This document shows positions 9,828 to 22,203 of a stretch of DNA of 64,000 bases, one piece after another (the first letter of the stretch is position 1; each line of letters starts with the position of its first letter). Both the position numbers and the translations under genes were made by a program. A model generated the notes under the pieces. It was not told the DNA's origin and searched no databases. It saw nothing but the letters and a program-made list of their open reading frames with translations. Origin of the DNA: Thunnus maccoyii. Its lineage: Eukaryota > Chordata > Actinopteri > Scombriformes > Scombridae. The stretch is taken from contig NC_056538.1 in NCBI RefSeq assembly GCF_910596095.1, positions 32,267,094-32,331,093 of the forward strand, given 5' to 3'.

Positions 9828-11189
9828 ATGGCTGCAGTCGCAGAGCTCTCCTTCTTGCTGTTTGCTCTCATCAACAACATTCATGCAGAAGAACTTATCG
9901 TCATAGAAGAGCAGAAGGACTCTTTCACCTTTGAACCACCCAAGGAAGCCAACTTCTGCCTCATCTCCACATTTGTCGGTGAGGGGAAGCGAGTTCTGCT
10001 GAACACCTCTGACCTCTGGTCCCAAAACTCCACAGCACCTGAACACTTGAAGGAAGGACTTCCAGTTGTCAGCAAGGAGAATAATTCTTCTTACAAGATC
10101 CACAACCTGACTCACTCACACTCAGGCCTGTACCAAGAGCAGTGTTGGACGGAGGGTGAGGTGACATATGAGAAAAACATCAGCATTGTTGTTTGCGGTA
10201 CAATAGATGAGACAACAGTTATTCCAGTAAATTTGGGTGAAAGATTTGAACTACCATGTAAGGGAGCAGCCAATAATCTGACGGTCCAGTGGCTCCAGCA
10301 TGAGTCTGGATATGAGGAAGACATATGGACAAGAGTTTTTGGGAGCAGCACGACGTCGCTGATGGACAATGAAAAAACAACATTCGAAGTGATGAAAAAC
10401 ACATCAGCTCTTGTTGTATCTGACTACAAATTCACAGCCTCTCTGTTGTACATCTGTCTGGTGATGAACAAAAAGCAGTGTGTTAGTAGTCATCCTGTAT
10501 ACACGTATATAGTACCAAAGATACACTTCTACTCAGTGGGAGAAAGGGCCGTGTTGGACTGCACTGATCTCAGTGATGACCAGCCACCACTGTGGAAGAA
10601 GGACATTACAAAGGATTTCATCCCCTCCTGGAACAACTTCACAGTACTGGAAAGAAACTACTCACTGGTGTTTTCATCACTTACATTGAATGACTCAGGT
10701 TATTACGCCTGTGAAAACTCTTTCAAAGAGGAAATGTATTTACTTGCGGTGTGCCCCAAAATGGGTCCACCTGCTGTAGTGTTCTTCTCAGAGGGAGAAG
10801 ACGTCACTCTCAGATGCAATCAGACAGAGGATTTCGAGGTCATTTGGTTTTTGAAGTGGAACCAAACAGAAGGCAGAACCGTTAATCTAAATCCACAAGA
10901 AATAGATGAGGGAAGAAGAATAAAAATATCTCATGCTAACGTGGGTCTGGTTCTCTCTAATGTCTCACTGGAAGACACTGGGGAGTACTGGTGTGCGGCT
11001 GTGGACCAAAATGCTCAGTGTGTGTCAATATCCAAGATCCTTCTAGTGCACAGAGAGCCGTGTGGGATTTGCTTCATCGTCTATGCAGTGAGGTCTTCAC
11101 TGCTTAGCGGTCTGCTGCTGACGCTCTGTGTCGTTGTCGTCGCTGTAACCAGGACGACCAGGAGAGGAGAGCAGATTACAGCTGTTTGA
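9828..11189 (+). CDS. Intronless four-Ig-domain membrane receptor, copy 1 (453 aa)
   Basis: Single uninterrupted frame of 453 codons. Signal peptide 1-20 (MAAVAELSFLLFALINNIHA). Four Ig-like domains follow: D1 about 21-123 (Cys44, Cys106), D2 about 125-229 (Cys144, Trp155, Cys210), D3 about 230-309 (Cys245, Trp256, Cys295 in NDSGYYAC) and D4 about 313-408 (Cys330, Trp340, Cys389 in DTGEYWC). The membrane segment spans about 416-440 with an Arg at 422. The tail is only about 13 residues, with no tyrosine motif. There are many N-x-S/T sites. The start is the first ATG, directly followed by the hydrophobic leader. Arg in the membrane plus a short tail suggests pairing with an ITAM adaptor; this is inferred. 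I do not recognise the exact family. Confidence 0.85.
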   Translation: MAAVAELSFLLFALINNIHAEELIVIEEQKDSFTFEPPKEANFCLISTFVGEGKRVLLNTSDLWSQNSTAPEHLKEGLPVVSKENNSSYKIHNLTHSHSGLYQEQCWTEGEVTYEKNISIVVCGTIDETTVIPVNLGERFELPCKGAANNLTVQWLQHESGYEEDIWTRVFGSSTTSLMDNEKTTFEVMKNTSALVVSDYKFTASLLYICLVMNKKQCVSSHPVYTYIVPKIHFYSVGERAVLDCTDLSDDQPPLWKKDITKDFIPSWNNFTVLERNYSLVFSSLTLNDSGYYACENSFKEEMYLLAVCPKMGPPAVVFFSEGEDVTLRCNQTEDFEVIWFLKWNQTEGRTVNLNPQEIDEGRRIKISHANVGLVLSNVSLEDTGEYWCAAVDQNAQCVSISKILLVHREPCGICFIVYAVRSSLLSGLLLTLCVVVVAVTRTTRRGEQITAV

Positions 11190-11726
11190 GAGGTCATATG
11201 TGTGAGTATATGTTCATATTTACTCATCATCAGGTTTAAAAAAAACAAACAAAAAAAAAACTTAAATGTTATTTTGTGAGGTGAAATATCAAATATCAAT
11301 ATCCTGATTTCATTGTATTGTGTGTAATGACAATAACGGTTTCTATAGATATCAATGTGAAATGTACAAGATGTGACATACAAAGACAGGTAGAGAAAGA
11401 GATACTGTGGAGGAGACCTGTACATTATGTTTTTATTTTTAACATTTCAACAATCAACCTTTTAACATTGCTTTCACTCAAGTTTTTTAATAATCCTTTT
11501 ACTATCTTTTATCATGTTTTTACTGTATTGATGTTTTATTTTTAACCTAATTATTTCATGTTTAAAAAGAACATATGTTAAGCTGAAGCAGACTGATGTT
11601 TATTTTTATATCCAGTTTTTATGGTTCTGATTGTGATTTCTGGTTTTTATTATCATAAACAACATGTCTCTTGTATAATGTGTCTTAAACTGTGTTTATC
11701 CATGCCTTTACTGCTTTGCTTTTTCA

Positions 11727-11732
11727 AATAAA
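11727..11732 (+). promoter_or_regulatory. Polyadenylation signal AATAAA, copy 1
   Basis: AATAAA about 540 bp after the stop codon, conserved in the sister unit at 15,866. It is the best candidate 3' end signal of the single-exon gene. Confidence 0.5.
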
Positions 11733-13796
11733 CATGAACTTGATTCACAAATTTTACTGCTTTAATTGTGACTTTTTTAATTCCAGTATCATTTGTGTAA
11801 TATATGATAAATTGCATTTTAAAATAAGTAAAGGATTGTATTTAAGCACATTTCAGGTACATATTACTGCTACTCCATGCTGTTCTGTATACATCTTGCA
11901 CATAGATGTAGTTTACTAATTGCATTAAAGGACGGGTTCACAGTTTTTCAAGTCTGTTTTAAAACAACAGTCACCATCAGAAGATCCCTTCATAATGCAC
12001 TTACAATATAAGTGATGGGAGACAAAATCCATAGTCCTCCTTCTGTGCAAAAATGTATTTAAAAGTTAATCTGAAGCTAATATGAAGCTTCAGCGTCCAA
12101 ATGAGTCAAATCAAGTAGATATCTTTCAACGTTACAGTCTTTTTAGTGCCAAAGTCCCTCTTTTTGTTACTATACTTCCACCGCAGCTCAACAGGGAAAC
12201 ACTGTCTGAGGAAACACAAAGACGGAATCTGATGCTAAAAAGACTGTAAATGTGTCAGATATCCACTTGATATGACTAACTCAGACTGCTGAAGCCTCAT
12301 ATAAGCTTCACATCAACTTTTAAATGACTGTGTAGACACACTGTGGATTTTGGCCTCCATCACTTACATTGAAAGCACATTTGAAGGATCTTTTAATATC
12401 CAGTATGAACAGGAGTGTTTGTGAACCTATCCTTTAACTCATAGCTTAGATGTTTTGTTAAGATGTTTAACACTGATGCATTGGAGACATTTGGTTCAAA
12501 GTAAAGCGTTGAAGAAACCGTCTTTTATTATAAATGTTGTCATCAGTGAGACGTCGACCCTTCAGTCTACTAACTGCTCTCTGTTCCTCCTCAGTTATTT
12601 CTGTGTTAAAGGTGCTTTTCTGTGTCTCACCAATAGATGGCAGGTCAAGCAACTTGAGGCAAGGCTCATATATTCAACATGAAGGCAATTTAAAGTAGAG
12701 CTGGGTGATATCACCTCAAATCAATATCATGATTAATTGTCACATTTACCTCGTATGTAATGATGAATCAAACGATATCATATTAAATACAGTAGTATAG
12801 TTATTTGTACTGAAAAATAAACAGAAACCCTGGATTATGACTGAGTCATATTTCTTTATCATATTCAGTAGTTCAGTACACTTCTATACTTTCAGGTATT
12901 TGTTTGATAAAACAGGAACTTCAAAGTAAAATACGGCTCCATTTAACATATCTTGTGAATGTCAGAATGTGGAAACACTGAGGATTTTGGGGATCTTGAA
13001 GAGGATCAATATCCTAGTTAAAAATTTAAATAAATTGAACTTTCTGAACTTGTTTCACTCTCACACACTGTCTTATCTCTCCCCACACTGATTATATCTA
13101 TGTCTCTCTCACGCTAATACTCTTCATTATCTGTGTGTTTGAAGACATGTTCGCCTCAGTGGACTGGTCACGTACATTTCCTCTCACATTTCCCCCACAG
13201 CTGTCCATCAAACCTGCAGGCACCAGCTTCACTGCGTCTGTCTCTAAAGTCCTCTGTTTTCATGCTTTTAGTTGATTTGGTGCAGATTCTCACACACATC
13301 AAAGAGGTTTGACCATATATTTACTCGGTTTTAATTCAGTTTATTTTCTACTAGTTAGCACAAACTCTGTGTGCAACATACACTAAAACCTTGATAAACT
13401 CTTTGGAGTTGAGGCCCATGTATACATCACATTCATTATAAAACACTTGCCAGCTGTTAAAACCTGTGAATTTCCAGGATATTAGTATAAACTTAAGAGA
13501 CCTGTCACATCAAGCATCACTCGACTTTTACTTGAAATAGTTTTAGACGTTGGTATTTTTATTTTGACTTCAGTAAAGGATTTTAAAACTTTCTCCACTA
13601 CTGTCTGTTTGTGGACTAATTAGTGAAACTGTTGAACTGAATTTCAACAGACACAGATTACTCGATACGGAGCCTAATGGTTCAAAGTTTCCCATGATGG
13701 TGAGATAAAGGAGAGCTGATGGGAGGCGATATTGAGCTCATGAAGTGACAAGTATCAAGTGTTTGCATCACACTCACATGCAGATCTCAGAGCAGG

Positions 13797-15158
13797 ATGG
13801 CTGCAGTCGCAGAGCTCTCCTTCTTGCTGTTTGCTCTCATCAACAACATTCATGCAAGAGGACTTATCACCATACAAAAGGAGAAGGCCTCTTACACCTT
13901 TGAACCACCCAAGGAAGCCAACTTCTGCCTCATCTCCACATTTGTCGGCGAGGGGAAGCGAGTTCTGCTGAACACCTCTGACCTCTGGTCCCAAAACTCC
14001 ACAGCACCTGAACACTTGAAGGAAAGACTTCCAGTTGTCAGCAAGGTGAATAATTCTTCTTACAAGATCCACAACCTGACTCACTCACACTCAGGCCTGT
14101 ACCAAGAGCAGTGTTGGACGGAGGGTGAGGTGACATATGAGAAAAACATCAGCATTGTTGTTTGCGGTACAATAGATGAGATAACAGATATTCAAGTAAA
14201 GTTGGGTGAAAGATTTGAACTACCATGTAAGGGAGCAGCCAACGATCTGACGGTCCAGTGGCTCCAGCGTGAGTCTGGATATAAAAAATACATATGGACA
14301 AGAGTTTTTGGGAGCAGCACGACGTCGCTGATGGACAATGAAAAAAGAACATTCGAAGTGATGAAAAACACATCAGCTCTTGCTGTATCCAACTACAAAT
14401 TCACAACCTCTCCAGAGTACACCTGTCTGGTGATGAACAAAAAGCAGTGTGTTAGTAGTCATCCTGTATACACTACTATACGACAAAAGATACACCTCTA
14501 CTCAGTGGGAGAAAGGGCCGTGTTGGACTGCACTGATCTCAGTGATGACCAGCCACCACTTTGGAAGAAGTACAATACAAAGGATTTCAACCCCTCCTGG
14601 AACACCTTCACAGTATTGGAAAGAAACTACTCACTGGTGTTTTCATCACTTACATTTAATGACACAGGTTATTACAGCTGTGAAAATTCTTTCAAAGCTT
14701 GTTTTCATACACTGATGGTTTGCCCCAAAATGAGTCCACCTGCTGTAGCGTTCTTCTCAGAGGGAGAAGACGTCACTCTCAGATGCAGTCAGACAGGAGA
14801 TTTCGAGGTCACTTGGTTAATGAAGTGGAACCAAACAGAAGGCATAACCGTTGATCTAAATCTACAAGAAATAGATGAGGGAAGCAGAATAAAAATATCT
14901 CACGCTAATGTGGGTCTGGTTATCTCTAATGTCTCACTGGAAGACACTGGGGAGTACTGGTGTGTAGCTGGGGACCGAAATGGTCAGTGTGTGTCAATAT
15001 CCAAGATCCTTTTAGTGCACAGAGAGCCGTGTGGGATTTGCTTCATCGTCTATGCAGTGAGGTCTTCACTGCTCAGCGGTCTGCTGCTGACGCTCTGTGT
15101 CGTTGTCGTCGCTGCAACCAGGACGACCAGGAGAGGAGAGCAGATTACAGCTGTTTGA
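13797..15158 (+). CDS. Intronless four-Ig-domain membrane receptor, copy 2 (453 aa)
   Basis: Same length and layout as the copy at 9,828: leader 1-20, four Ig-like domains, Arg-containing membrane segment and short tail, all in one open frame. By eye about 60 of 453 residues differ. None lies in the leader and only one in the last 44 residues; the rest are in the ectodomain. Residues 21-33 are especially divergent (8 of 13 differ), although the DNA on either side is nearly identical. A new Cys appears in domain 3 (FKACFHTL). An intact frame despite this much change suggests a functional, diversifying receptor. Confidence 0.85.
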   Translation: MAAVAELSFLLFALINNIHARGLITIQKEKASYTFEPPKEANFCLISTFVGEGKRVLLNTSDLWSQNSTAPEHLKERLPVVSKVNNSSYKIHNLTHSHSGLYQEQCWTEGEVTYEKNISIVVCGTIDEITDIQVKLGERFELPCKGAANDLTVQWLQRESGYKKYIWTRVFGSSTTSLMDNEKRTFEVMKNTSALAVSNYKFTTSPEYTCLVMNKKQCVSSHPVYTTIRQKIHLYSVGERAVLDCTDLSDDQPPLWKKYNTKDFNPSWNTFTVLERNYSLVFSSLTFNDTGYYSCENSFKACFHTLMVCPKMSPPAVAFFSEGEDVTLRCSQTGDFEVTWLMKWNQTEGITVDLNLQEIDEGSRIKISHANVGLVISNVSLEDTGEYWCVAGDRNGQCVSISKILLVHREPCGICFIVYAVRSSLLSGLLLTLCVVVVAATRTTRRGEQITAV

Positions 15159-15865
15159 GAGGTCATATGTGTGAGTATATGTTCATATTTACTCATCATC
15201 AGGTTTAAAAAAAAAAAGAAAAGAAAAAAATATATGTACTGATTTCTCATTGTCTTTAATACAGTGTGTTAAATTCTTGATATTGCAATAATCAATGTTA
15301 TCTGTTCATAATTGAACATAAGAGACAGAGAGAGAGGTTGAGATTTTCATTATCACAAAAAAAATTACTCAGTGTATGTGATGATTTATGATTTATTTTT
15401 TTATTTGCATTTTCAAGGTGAAATATCAAATATCAACATCCTAATTTCATTGTATTCTGTATAATGACAATAACGGTTTCTATAGATATCAATGTGAAAT
15501 GTACAAGATGTGACATACAAAGACAGGTAGAGAAAGAGATACTGTGGAGGAGACCTGTACATTATGTTTTTATTTTTAACATTTCAACAATCAACCTTTT
15601 AACATTGCTTTCACTCAAGTTTATTAATAATCCTTTTACTATCTTTTATCATGTTTTTACTGTATTGATGTTTTATTTTTAACCTAATTATTTCATGTTT
15701 AAAAAAAAAAACATGTTAAGCTGAAGCAGACTGATGTTTATTTTTATATCCAGTTTTTATGGTTCTGATTGTGATTTCTGGTTTTTATTATCATAAACAA
15801 CATGTCTCTTGTATAATGTGTCTTAAACTGTGTTTATCCATGCCTTTACTGCTTTGCTTTTTGCA

Positions 15866-15871
15866 AATAAA
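15866..15871 (+). promoter_or_regulatory. Polyadenylation signal AATAAA, copy 2
   Basis: AATAAA in the position equivalent to 11,727 of the sister unit. Confidence 0.5.
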
Positions 15872-16509
15872 CATGAACTTGATTCACAAATTTTACTGCT
15901 TTAATTGTGACTTTTTAAAAATTCCAGTATCATTTGTGTAATATATGATAAATTGCATTTTAAAATAAAGTAAAGGATTGTATTTAAGCACATTTCAGGT
16001 ACATATTACTGCTACTCCATGCTGTTCTGTATACATCTTGCACATAGATGTAGTTTACTAATTGCATTAAAGGACGAGTTCACAGATTTTCAAGTCTGTT
16101 TTAAAACAACAGGGATAAACTGAACTTTCTGAGCTTGTTTTGCTCTCACACACAAACATATCTCTCCCCACACTGATTATATCTATGTCTCTCTCACGCT
16201 AATACTCTTCATTATCTGTGTTGTCTCAGTGGTTTGGTCACATCCTCTCACATTTCCCCCACAGCTATCCATCAAACCTGCAGGCACCAGTTTCACTGTG
16301 TCTGTCTCTAAAGTCCTCTGTTTTCATGCTTTTAGTTGATTTGGTCCAGATTCTCACACACATCAAAGAAGTTTGACCATATATTTACTCGGTTTTAATT
16401 CAGTTTATTTTCTACTAGCTAACACAAACTCTGTGTGCAACATACACTAAAACCTTAGATAAACTCTTTGGAGTTGAGGCCCATGTATACATCCCATTCA
16501 TTATAAAAC

Positions 16510-17342
16510 ACTTGTCAGCCAATCAGATTAGAGAATTCTCCATATTGTACATATTTGAGGTATTTGTACTTTCTTTTACTTGACTGTTTCTACTTTATGA
16601 TACTTTACGTCATTGAAATTTTGTACTTTTAACTCCACTTGGTTACTTTTCAGATTAGGATTTTATATAAAAAAGCATATATTATTATATAATATGATGC
16701 AGTAGTATTACTATTAATCTTCCCAGTAATATATAAAGTACCTAAAACTGGCTCGACGTTGACAAATTACATTACAAAGCTCTTACATGAACTCTTTAGT
16801 CATAAAAACAGAATAATATATTTTGATAATATAACTCTCTAAATGAGTCCTCCTGCATGATGACTACTTTTACTTTTGATACTTAAAGTACATTTTGCTG
16901 ATAATACTTCTGTACTTTTACTTGAGTAAAATTTTTTTCAGGATGTTTGGTAATGTTTTATCAAACAGGTTCTTTAATTTTACATAAATGACCTGGAGTA
17001 ATTTGCAGGTATATAACGGTGGATTTTTAGGACATTTTACAAAGAGGGTGGGACAATGTGGTTCAAAGTATTAGAAAAGAAAATATCAGAGAAAAGTGTG
17101 AAATTGGTTTAGTTAACAAATATGCTAATATATCATATTGACATACAAAACTAGTAAGTTTATTAAAGAATAGTTAAGAATCTAATTTATTAAGATTTTT
17201 TGCAAATGAAGAACTACATATAAACCTAAATATATTGAGTGGGTATTTACCAACTAAACCAAATTAACACTTTTTTCCATTTTTAAGATAATTTGTACCA
17301 AATTGCACCACTCTCTCTGAAAAATGTCCTAAAAATTAATTG
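16510..17342. mobile_element. Inserted AT-rich element in the third partial unit
   Basis: Sister units read continuously from 'aaaacacttgccagc' into 'tgttaaaacctgtgaa'. Here about 830 bp separates these two phrases. The insert includes a part rich in 'tacttttacttgagtaaa', a phrase common in fish non-autonomous elements. No coding capacity is seen. Confidence 0.6.
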
Positions 17343-17682
17343 TTAAAACCTGTAAATTGCCAAAATATTAGTATAAAAGTAAGAGACCTGTTAAATCAAG
17401 CATCACTCGACTTTTACTTGAAATAGTTTTAGACGTTGGTATCTTTATTTTGACTTCAGTAAAGGATTTTAAAACTTTCTCCACTACTGTCTGTTTGTGG
17501 ACTAATTAGTGAAACTGTTGAACTGAATTTCAACAGACACAGATTACTCGATACGGAGCCTCATGGTTCAAAGTTTCCCATGATGGTGAGATAAAGGAGA
17601 GCTGATGGGAGGCGATATTGAGCTCATGAAGTGACAAGTATCAAGTGTTTGCATCACACTCACATGCAGATCTCAGAGCAGG

Positions 17683-17764
17683 ATGGCTGCAGTCGCAGAG
17701 CTCTCCTTCTTGCTGTTTGCTCTCACCAATAACATTCATGCAAGAGAACTTATCACCATACAAT
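17683..17764 (+). pseudogene. 3'-truncated copy of the intronless receptor (leader only)
   Basis: Upstream flank from 17,343, then ATG and the leader MAAVAELSFLLFALTNNIHA plus seven residues match the full copies. At about 17,764 the match stops and an A-rich sequence begins, so no Ig domain remains. The promoter side is well preserved, so a short transcript is possible. Confidence 0.8.
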
Positions 17765-20700
17765 GTAAAAAAAAAAAAAAAAAAGTTATTTCACAGAAAC
17801 TTACTGTATTATTTTACAGTTTTTTTGTTTTTTCTACATTAAGTGTAAATCCCATAAAAACACAGTAAATTATTTTTATTTAAAATACTCATATGAAGCA
17901 TCAACTATTGTGCAGTAAATCAGTTTGGGACATCTCATCCAGGTAGCATCAGTTAGAATCAAGCTCTCACTGGACAGTGGCCTCCATCATGTGGAACCAC
18001 TTGATAACTGGCAAAACACACTCAATGTAATTCTGCAGACCGGTTAGAGACTCATCCTACCTGATAGGGAGGGACCGCTTTACGGCTATTATGGAGATAG
18101 GACAAATAATTTCCGCCCACTAATAACTTTGTCGATATACATTTGACATTTGAATATTGTATTGAAATAGACTTGAAAAAGTCCAAACCTATCCTTTAAT
18201 CTACTTAAATTTTGAGAATGCTACAGGAGGCGTTCAAGTTCGTTTCCCATACAATATGTTATGTCAACACTGTACTGATAGATATTGACATTTCTGTGAG
18301 TGTACTGAGAAGTTACACTGCTGGTCTTGAAGAACTCAGAGATCCCTCGTGCTGATACACCGGAAGACTACGAAGGGCCAGAGTGCATCTCATGTTCATG
18401 AACATTTTGTTCTAGACTGAAAATGAAAAAGTAATAACTATTACACAAATAATTATACATCACACAAACATCAAGCACAAAACAGTGTAACAGTTCAACT
18501 AATGTAATTTCCAAAAAATAATATAATTATGATGGTTCTATTTTTTTTAAAACATTTTTTTTTAAAACCACTATCGTTGCCCACGCTAGTGTTCGAGAAT
18601 TATATATATAAAAATGTTTGCGGTCATGTTTCCAGACTTTACAAAATTGCCAGGGTTATAAAATACTGACTTGCAGTATTAAAAAGTGCTATGTTGTGTT
18701 TTGGTCTCTGAATAGTCTAAAAACGCATGGATCTATCCCTCATATTTCATCATCTCACTGCTACCTGAAGCAACATGCCAACACTAATACAGACCATATT
18801 TGGTCTGAACAGGGTTCAGACAGATATTCAGTCTGGTAATAGCTCAGTACATAAAAAGCACTGAGTCTACATATTCTTGAATAATTCAATACAGACGTAC
18901 TACTCCTGATGCAGAGAAAATCAAATTTAAAACATACCTGTGATTGCTGTACAAGGGGCAATGTCACTCAGTCAATTAGATCCAGCGGGAACAGATTTAT
19001 CAAAAAATATGAAATAATTTGTGCTACAGTCATAATTGCTAATTATTCCAGTTAACAAGGACTTCACAATGAAATGCTTAAGTGACTTTTTAAATACAAA
19101 ATGTAAATATTTATCTGACTTACCAATACAATAGCCGCTTTCTGGTGAGTGAGTGATTTAGTCCTAGATGTGCACAAAACACATGAATATGAACTTTTGA
19201 TTAGTTTACAAAATAACAGTCAAGTAAAAACTTCAAATGTAATATGGGCAGGGTTTGAAGTGGATATACAATGTTAAATTGATAAAGTTGATCAATAGAA
19301 AATTTATCAGCAATAATATCTTAATTTTATATAATTGTTTCACAAGAAAAAATGCCAAAAATGTGTTGGTTTCTGCTTATCAAATATGCGGATTTGCTGC
19401 TTTTCTTTATGTTAGAACACTGTGAATTGAATATCTCAGGGTTTGGGACTGTTGGTCGGACGAAACAAGACATTTGAAGAACTTCCCTTGGGCTTCTGAA
19501 AATGACACTAAAATTGGTGTATTTTATTACTTTGACAGTTTATAGACCACACAATTAATTGATGAGTCAAGAAACAATCGTTGTAATAATTTAAGCAATA
19601 CCAACAGTATTTCAGCATACATCATACCGAGATTTCTTTGAAGCTCAAGGAACCTCAGCACGCATGTTTCACTTGAGTCTAAGAGGAAAGAGAAATGACA
19701 ATAAATATATAAATGACAACTTAAAATATATGAAGGACTTAGCATACAAACATACAGTATGTTCAATAGTAACACAGTTCAGTATTCACTGGTTGAGTCA
19801 AGCTATTTATATCCAAAACCAAATAATTTAGCTTAATTTTTCCTGGTTAAAAAAAGAGTTTTGACTATGTCAGTATCAAATATATCAAATCTTAAGATCA
19901 GAGGAGGAAAGTAGTTCTGGGATTGTTTTGTCTGAATAGTTTTTAGAGGCTGTGAAAAAGTGGGTGAGACCTCCATTTTGTCTCCATTAAACTTTGTATT
20001 TCCTGCCATACTTGTCATTTGTTTGTTTAGCCAGTCACATCGCTGTCATTTATGGTTCAATCAAGACAGAAAAGTATTGAAGTTCATTATTTATTGTTTC
20101 TTGAGTTATAGATTAGCTTAGCTTCTAACCTACCATACTCACCCACCATGCGGCCAGGAGACAAAATGGAGGCACTGAACCACTTCCTGATTTTAAGATC
20201 TTGCTGACATCACCAGTGATGTCATGGATTAGACCAAGTGTGAGGGAATTTATTTTATTTAGTTAAAGGTTTTGTATTTATGTTATTTGTACTTATTTTG
20301 GTTTACAATAAGGAACAATGCTGTTGTTGATGTGTGTGTAAACAATGTTAACTGATACATTGTCATTGTCATTCACCAGTTGTTGGTTTAAGGGAAAGGA
20401 CACCCCTGATAGAAATATGGTTCTGCCTAGACAGATTTCAGGGCCTATTTAAAGGGAGAGATGTTAGTTTGGGAGAGAGCAGAAACCAAAGAGGATGTCA
20501 GCACAGCTGTGTGAAGTTTGATTTTGCTTGTTTTCATTTGGTAGCCTCTGAGTCTGTCACTTATCACCTTCCTTGACACTCTGGCAAAACTTCCTCACAG
20601 GCAAAACTTTATTTCACAGTAAAACAGCAAATGATTGTACAAAGCCAGAAAGGGTTGCAGAAATGTTTCATTTTTCTTGTTTCCTATCTTGTCAATTGTC

Positions 20701-22203
20701 TTTTTGATCCAAAATCCTTTAGGATTTAATTTAACTTTTAAATTGTATTGCATGCAAATGAAGAGATTTGCTTTTTTATCTATTCATATAAGAAAATAAA
20801 CAGAACACTACTGGGTCGAAAAATGAGGGAGGGAAAGGGAGAGGAGGGGTGAGAGACAGACAATGATCAGTAGATGCTGAGTAAAAGGGAACAGGCAGCT
20901 TTACATTACGGTGCTGTAATATCTCTTAACTTTTGGGGTTGTACTAAACAGTCCTTTCATCCCCATGTCCAAACTGTGTGAGTGTCAGCATGTGTGTATG
21001 TAATACTGTAGGTCAAGGCTGATAATTAGTGTGATTACTGCAAGCGATCAGCAGCCGGCAGCAGCTCTCAACAGTAGAGTTGGCACATGTGCACCTGGAC
21101 AGCGGCGTATGACTTTGGGGGTTTTTTTGTGTTTTTTTCTCACCCATCTTCATCCAGCAAATCACCAGGTGAGTTCCTTTTTGCTTTGCTTGGTAGCATT
21201 GTCAAAATACATTACATTTCCAATCAGTTTGAATTGTGCTATATGCCCTTGCTTTTGTCATAATAAAGATTTTGGTACTGTGTCATCTGATCACAACATC
21301 AAACAAAAAGCTATTTTACTGGTATATATTTTTTCCTTAAGCCTGTGATCTATTCTTTGAGATTCTTTCTGACTTACTGACCAATCTTGACTTTTGGGAG
21401 TTTTTGCTCAAATTGTTTTCCTGAAGTGAATTTAATTCCATTGAAATGTAAAAGGCATAGGACTGAAGATGCAGGAGTTAAGTTTTGAAATCAGTCTTGT
21501 TAACTACTACATCTGTACTGTTGCTAAAATAATGCCTTGTTTCAGCAGCAAGTCAACATTTCTGAGAGCGGAGCTGGACTTGTGATTCTGATGCTCCAAA
21601 TTACACAGTGAGTTTAATTTTACTTTGTTTTATATGACAACATGTCCAAATAACTTAATTTATGTCGATAATATCCCATTGCTGTCTGTGTAGTGTTGTG
21701 TACTTGTAGATTTATTACTCTAGTGGCCTATATGAAACACATCAGCAATTTGCAGCAATATCCCAGTCCTTCAGTGTTGCATTCCTGGATGGATGCAACA
21801 CTGAAGTGTGCTATTTATACTACTATAGTTTATAATACACACTGTTTTTTGTTTTTCAGGTGGTTCACAGGGATAAACACTAAGAGGCACCCCGGCCTTC
21901 CACTGAAGATGGAGAGAGAAGACATCAGTCAACCCTTGTGTGTCTCCTAAAGAAACTAATGGACTTTTGAATGGGACAGCAAACCCTCTCACCCACACAA
22001 TCAGTCTCTTAGCCACACTCTTCAGTTACTCACTTAGTCTTGGTTACTCATAGTGACTCAGTCACTTTCTCAGTCAGTCATTCGCTCATTACAAACTTTT
22101 ATAAACACACACTTGGACAGTCCGGTTACAACTTGCATTAGAGGGACATGGGTTTTTTATTGGAAAATACCAATTTTAAAAAACAAACAACAACAAAAAA
22201 CAA
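17765..22203. other. 4.4-kb stretch without a recognised gene
   Basis: AT-rich. Exon-like pieces with good splice signals exist on the plus strand (for example around 21,547-21,610 and from 21,860), but I cannot link them into a protein I recognise. A 'gcttagcttctaacc' stretch near 20,115 resembles a common fish repeat. Confidence 0.5.

Larger units (their letters stand above)
8359..12327 (+). repeat. Tandem unit 1 of the intronless-receptor array (3,969 bp)
   Basis: From 'gtgtagacacactgtgg' to the same phrase at about 12,330. Equivalent points in the next unit lie exactly 3,969 bp further (9,828 to 13,797, and 8,486 to 12,455). The unit contains the promoter side, the single-exon gene and a 3' flank. 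The 8,486-8,713 open frame is conserved between units only because the DNA is. Confidence 0.85.
12328..16112 (+). repeat. Tandem unit 2 of the intronless-receptor array
   Basis: Second copy of the 3.97-kb unit. It ends at about 16,112, where the next partial unit starts with sequence equivalent to about 9,063 of unit 1. About 180 bp of sequence after the gene (15,235-15,410) is absent from unit 1 but has a counterpart after the truncated copy at 8,220-8,340. Confidence 0.8.

Noticed and set aside
9786-10402. Minus-strand frames over the intronless receptor
   Set aside because: Shadows of the plus-strand coding sequence, which has leader, Ig cysteines and membrane segment.
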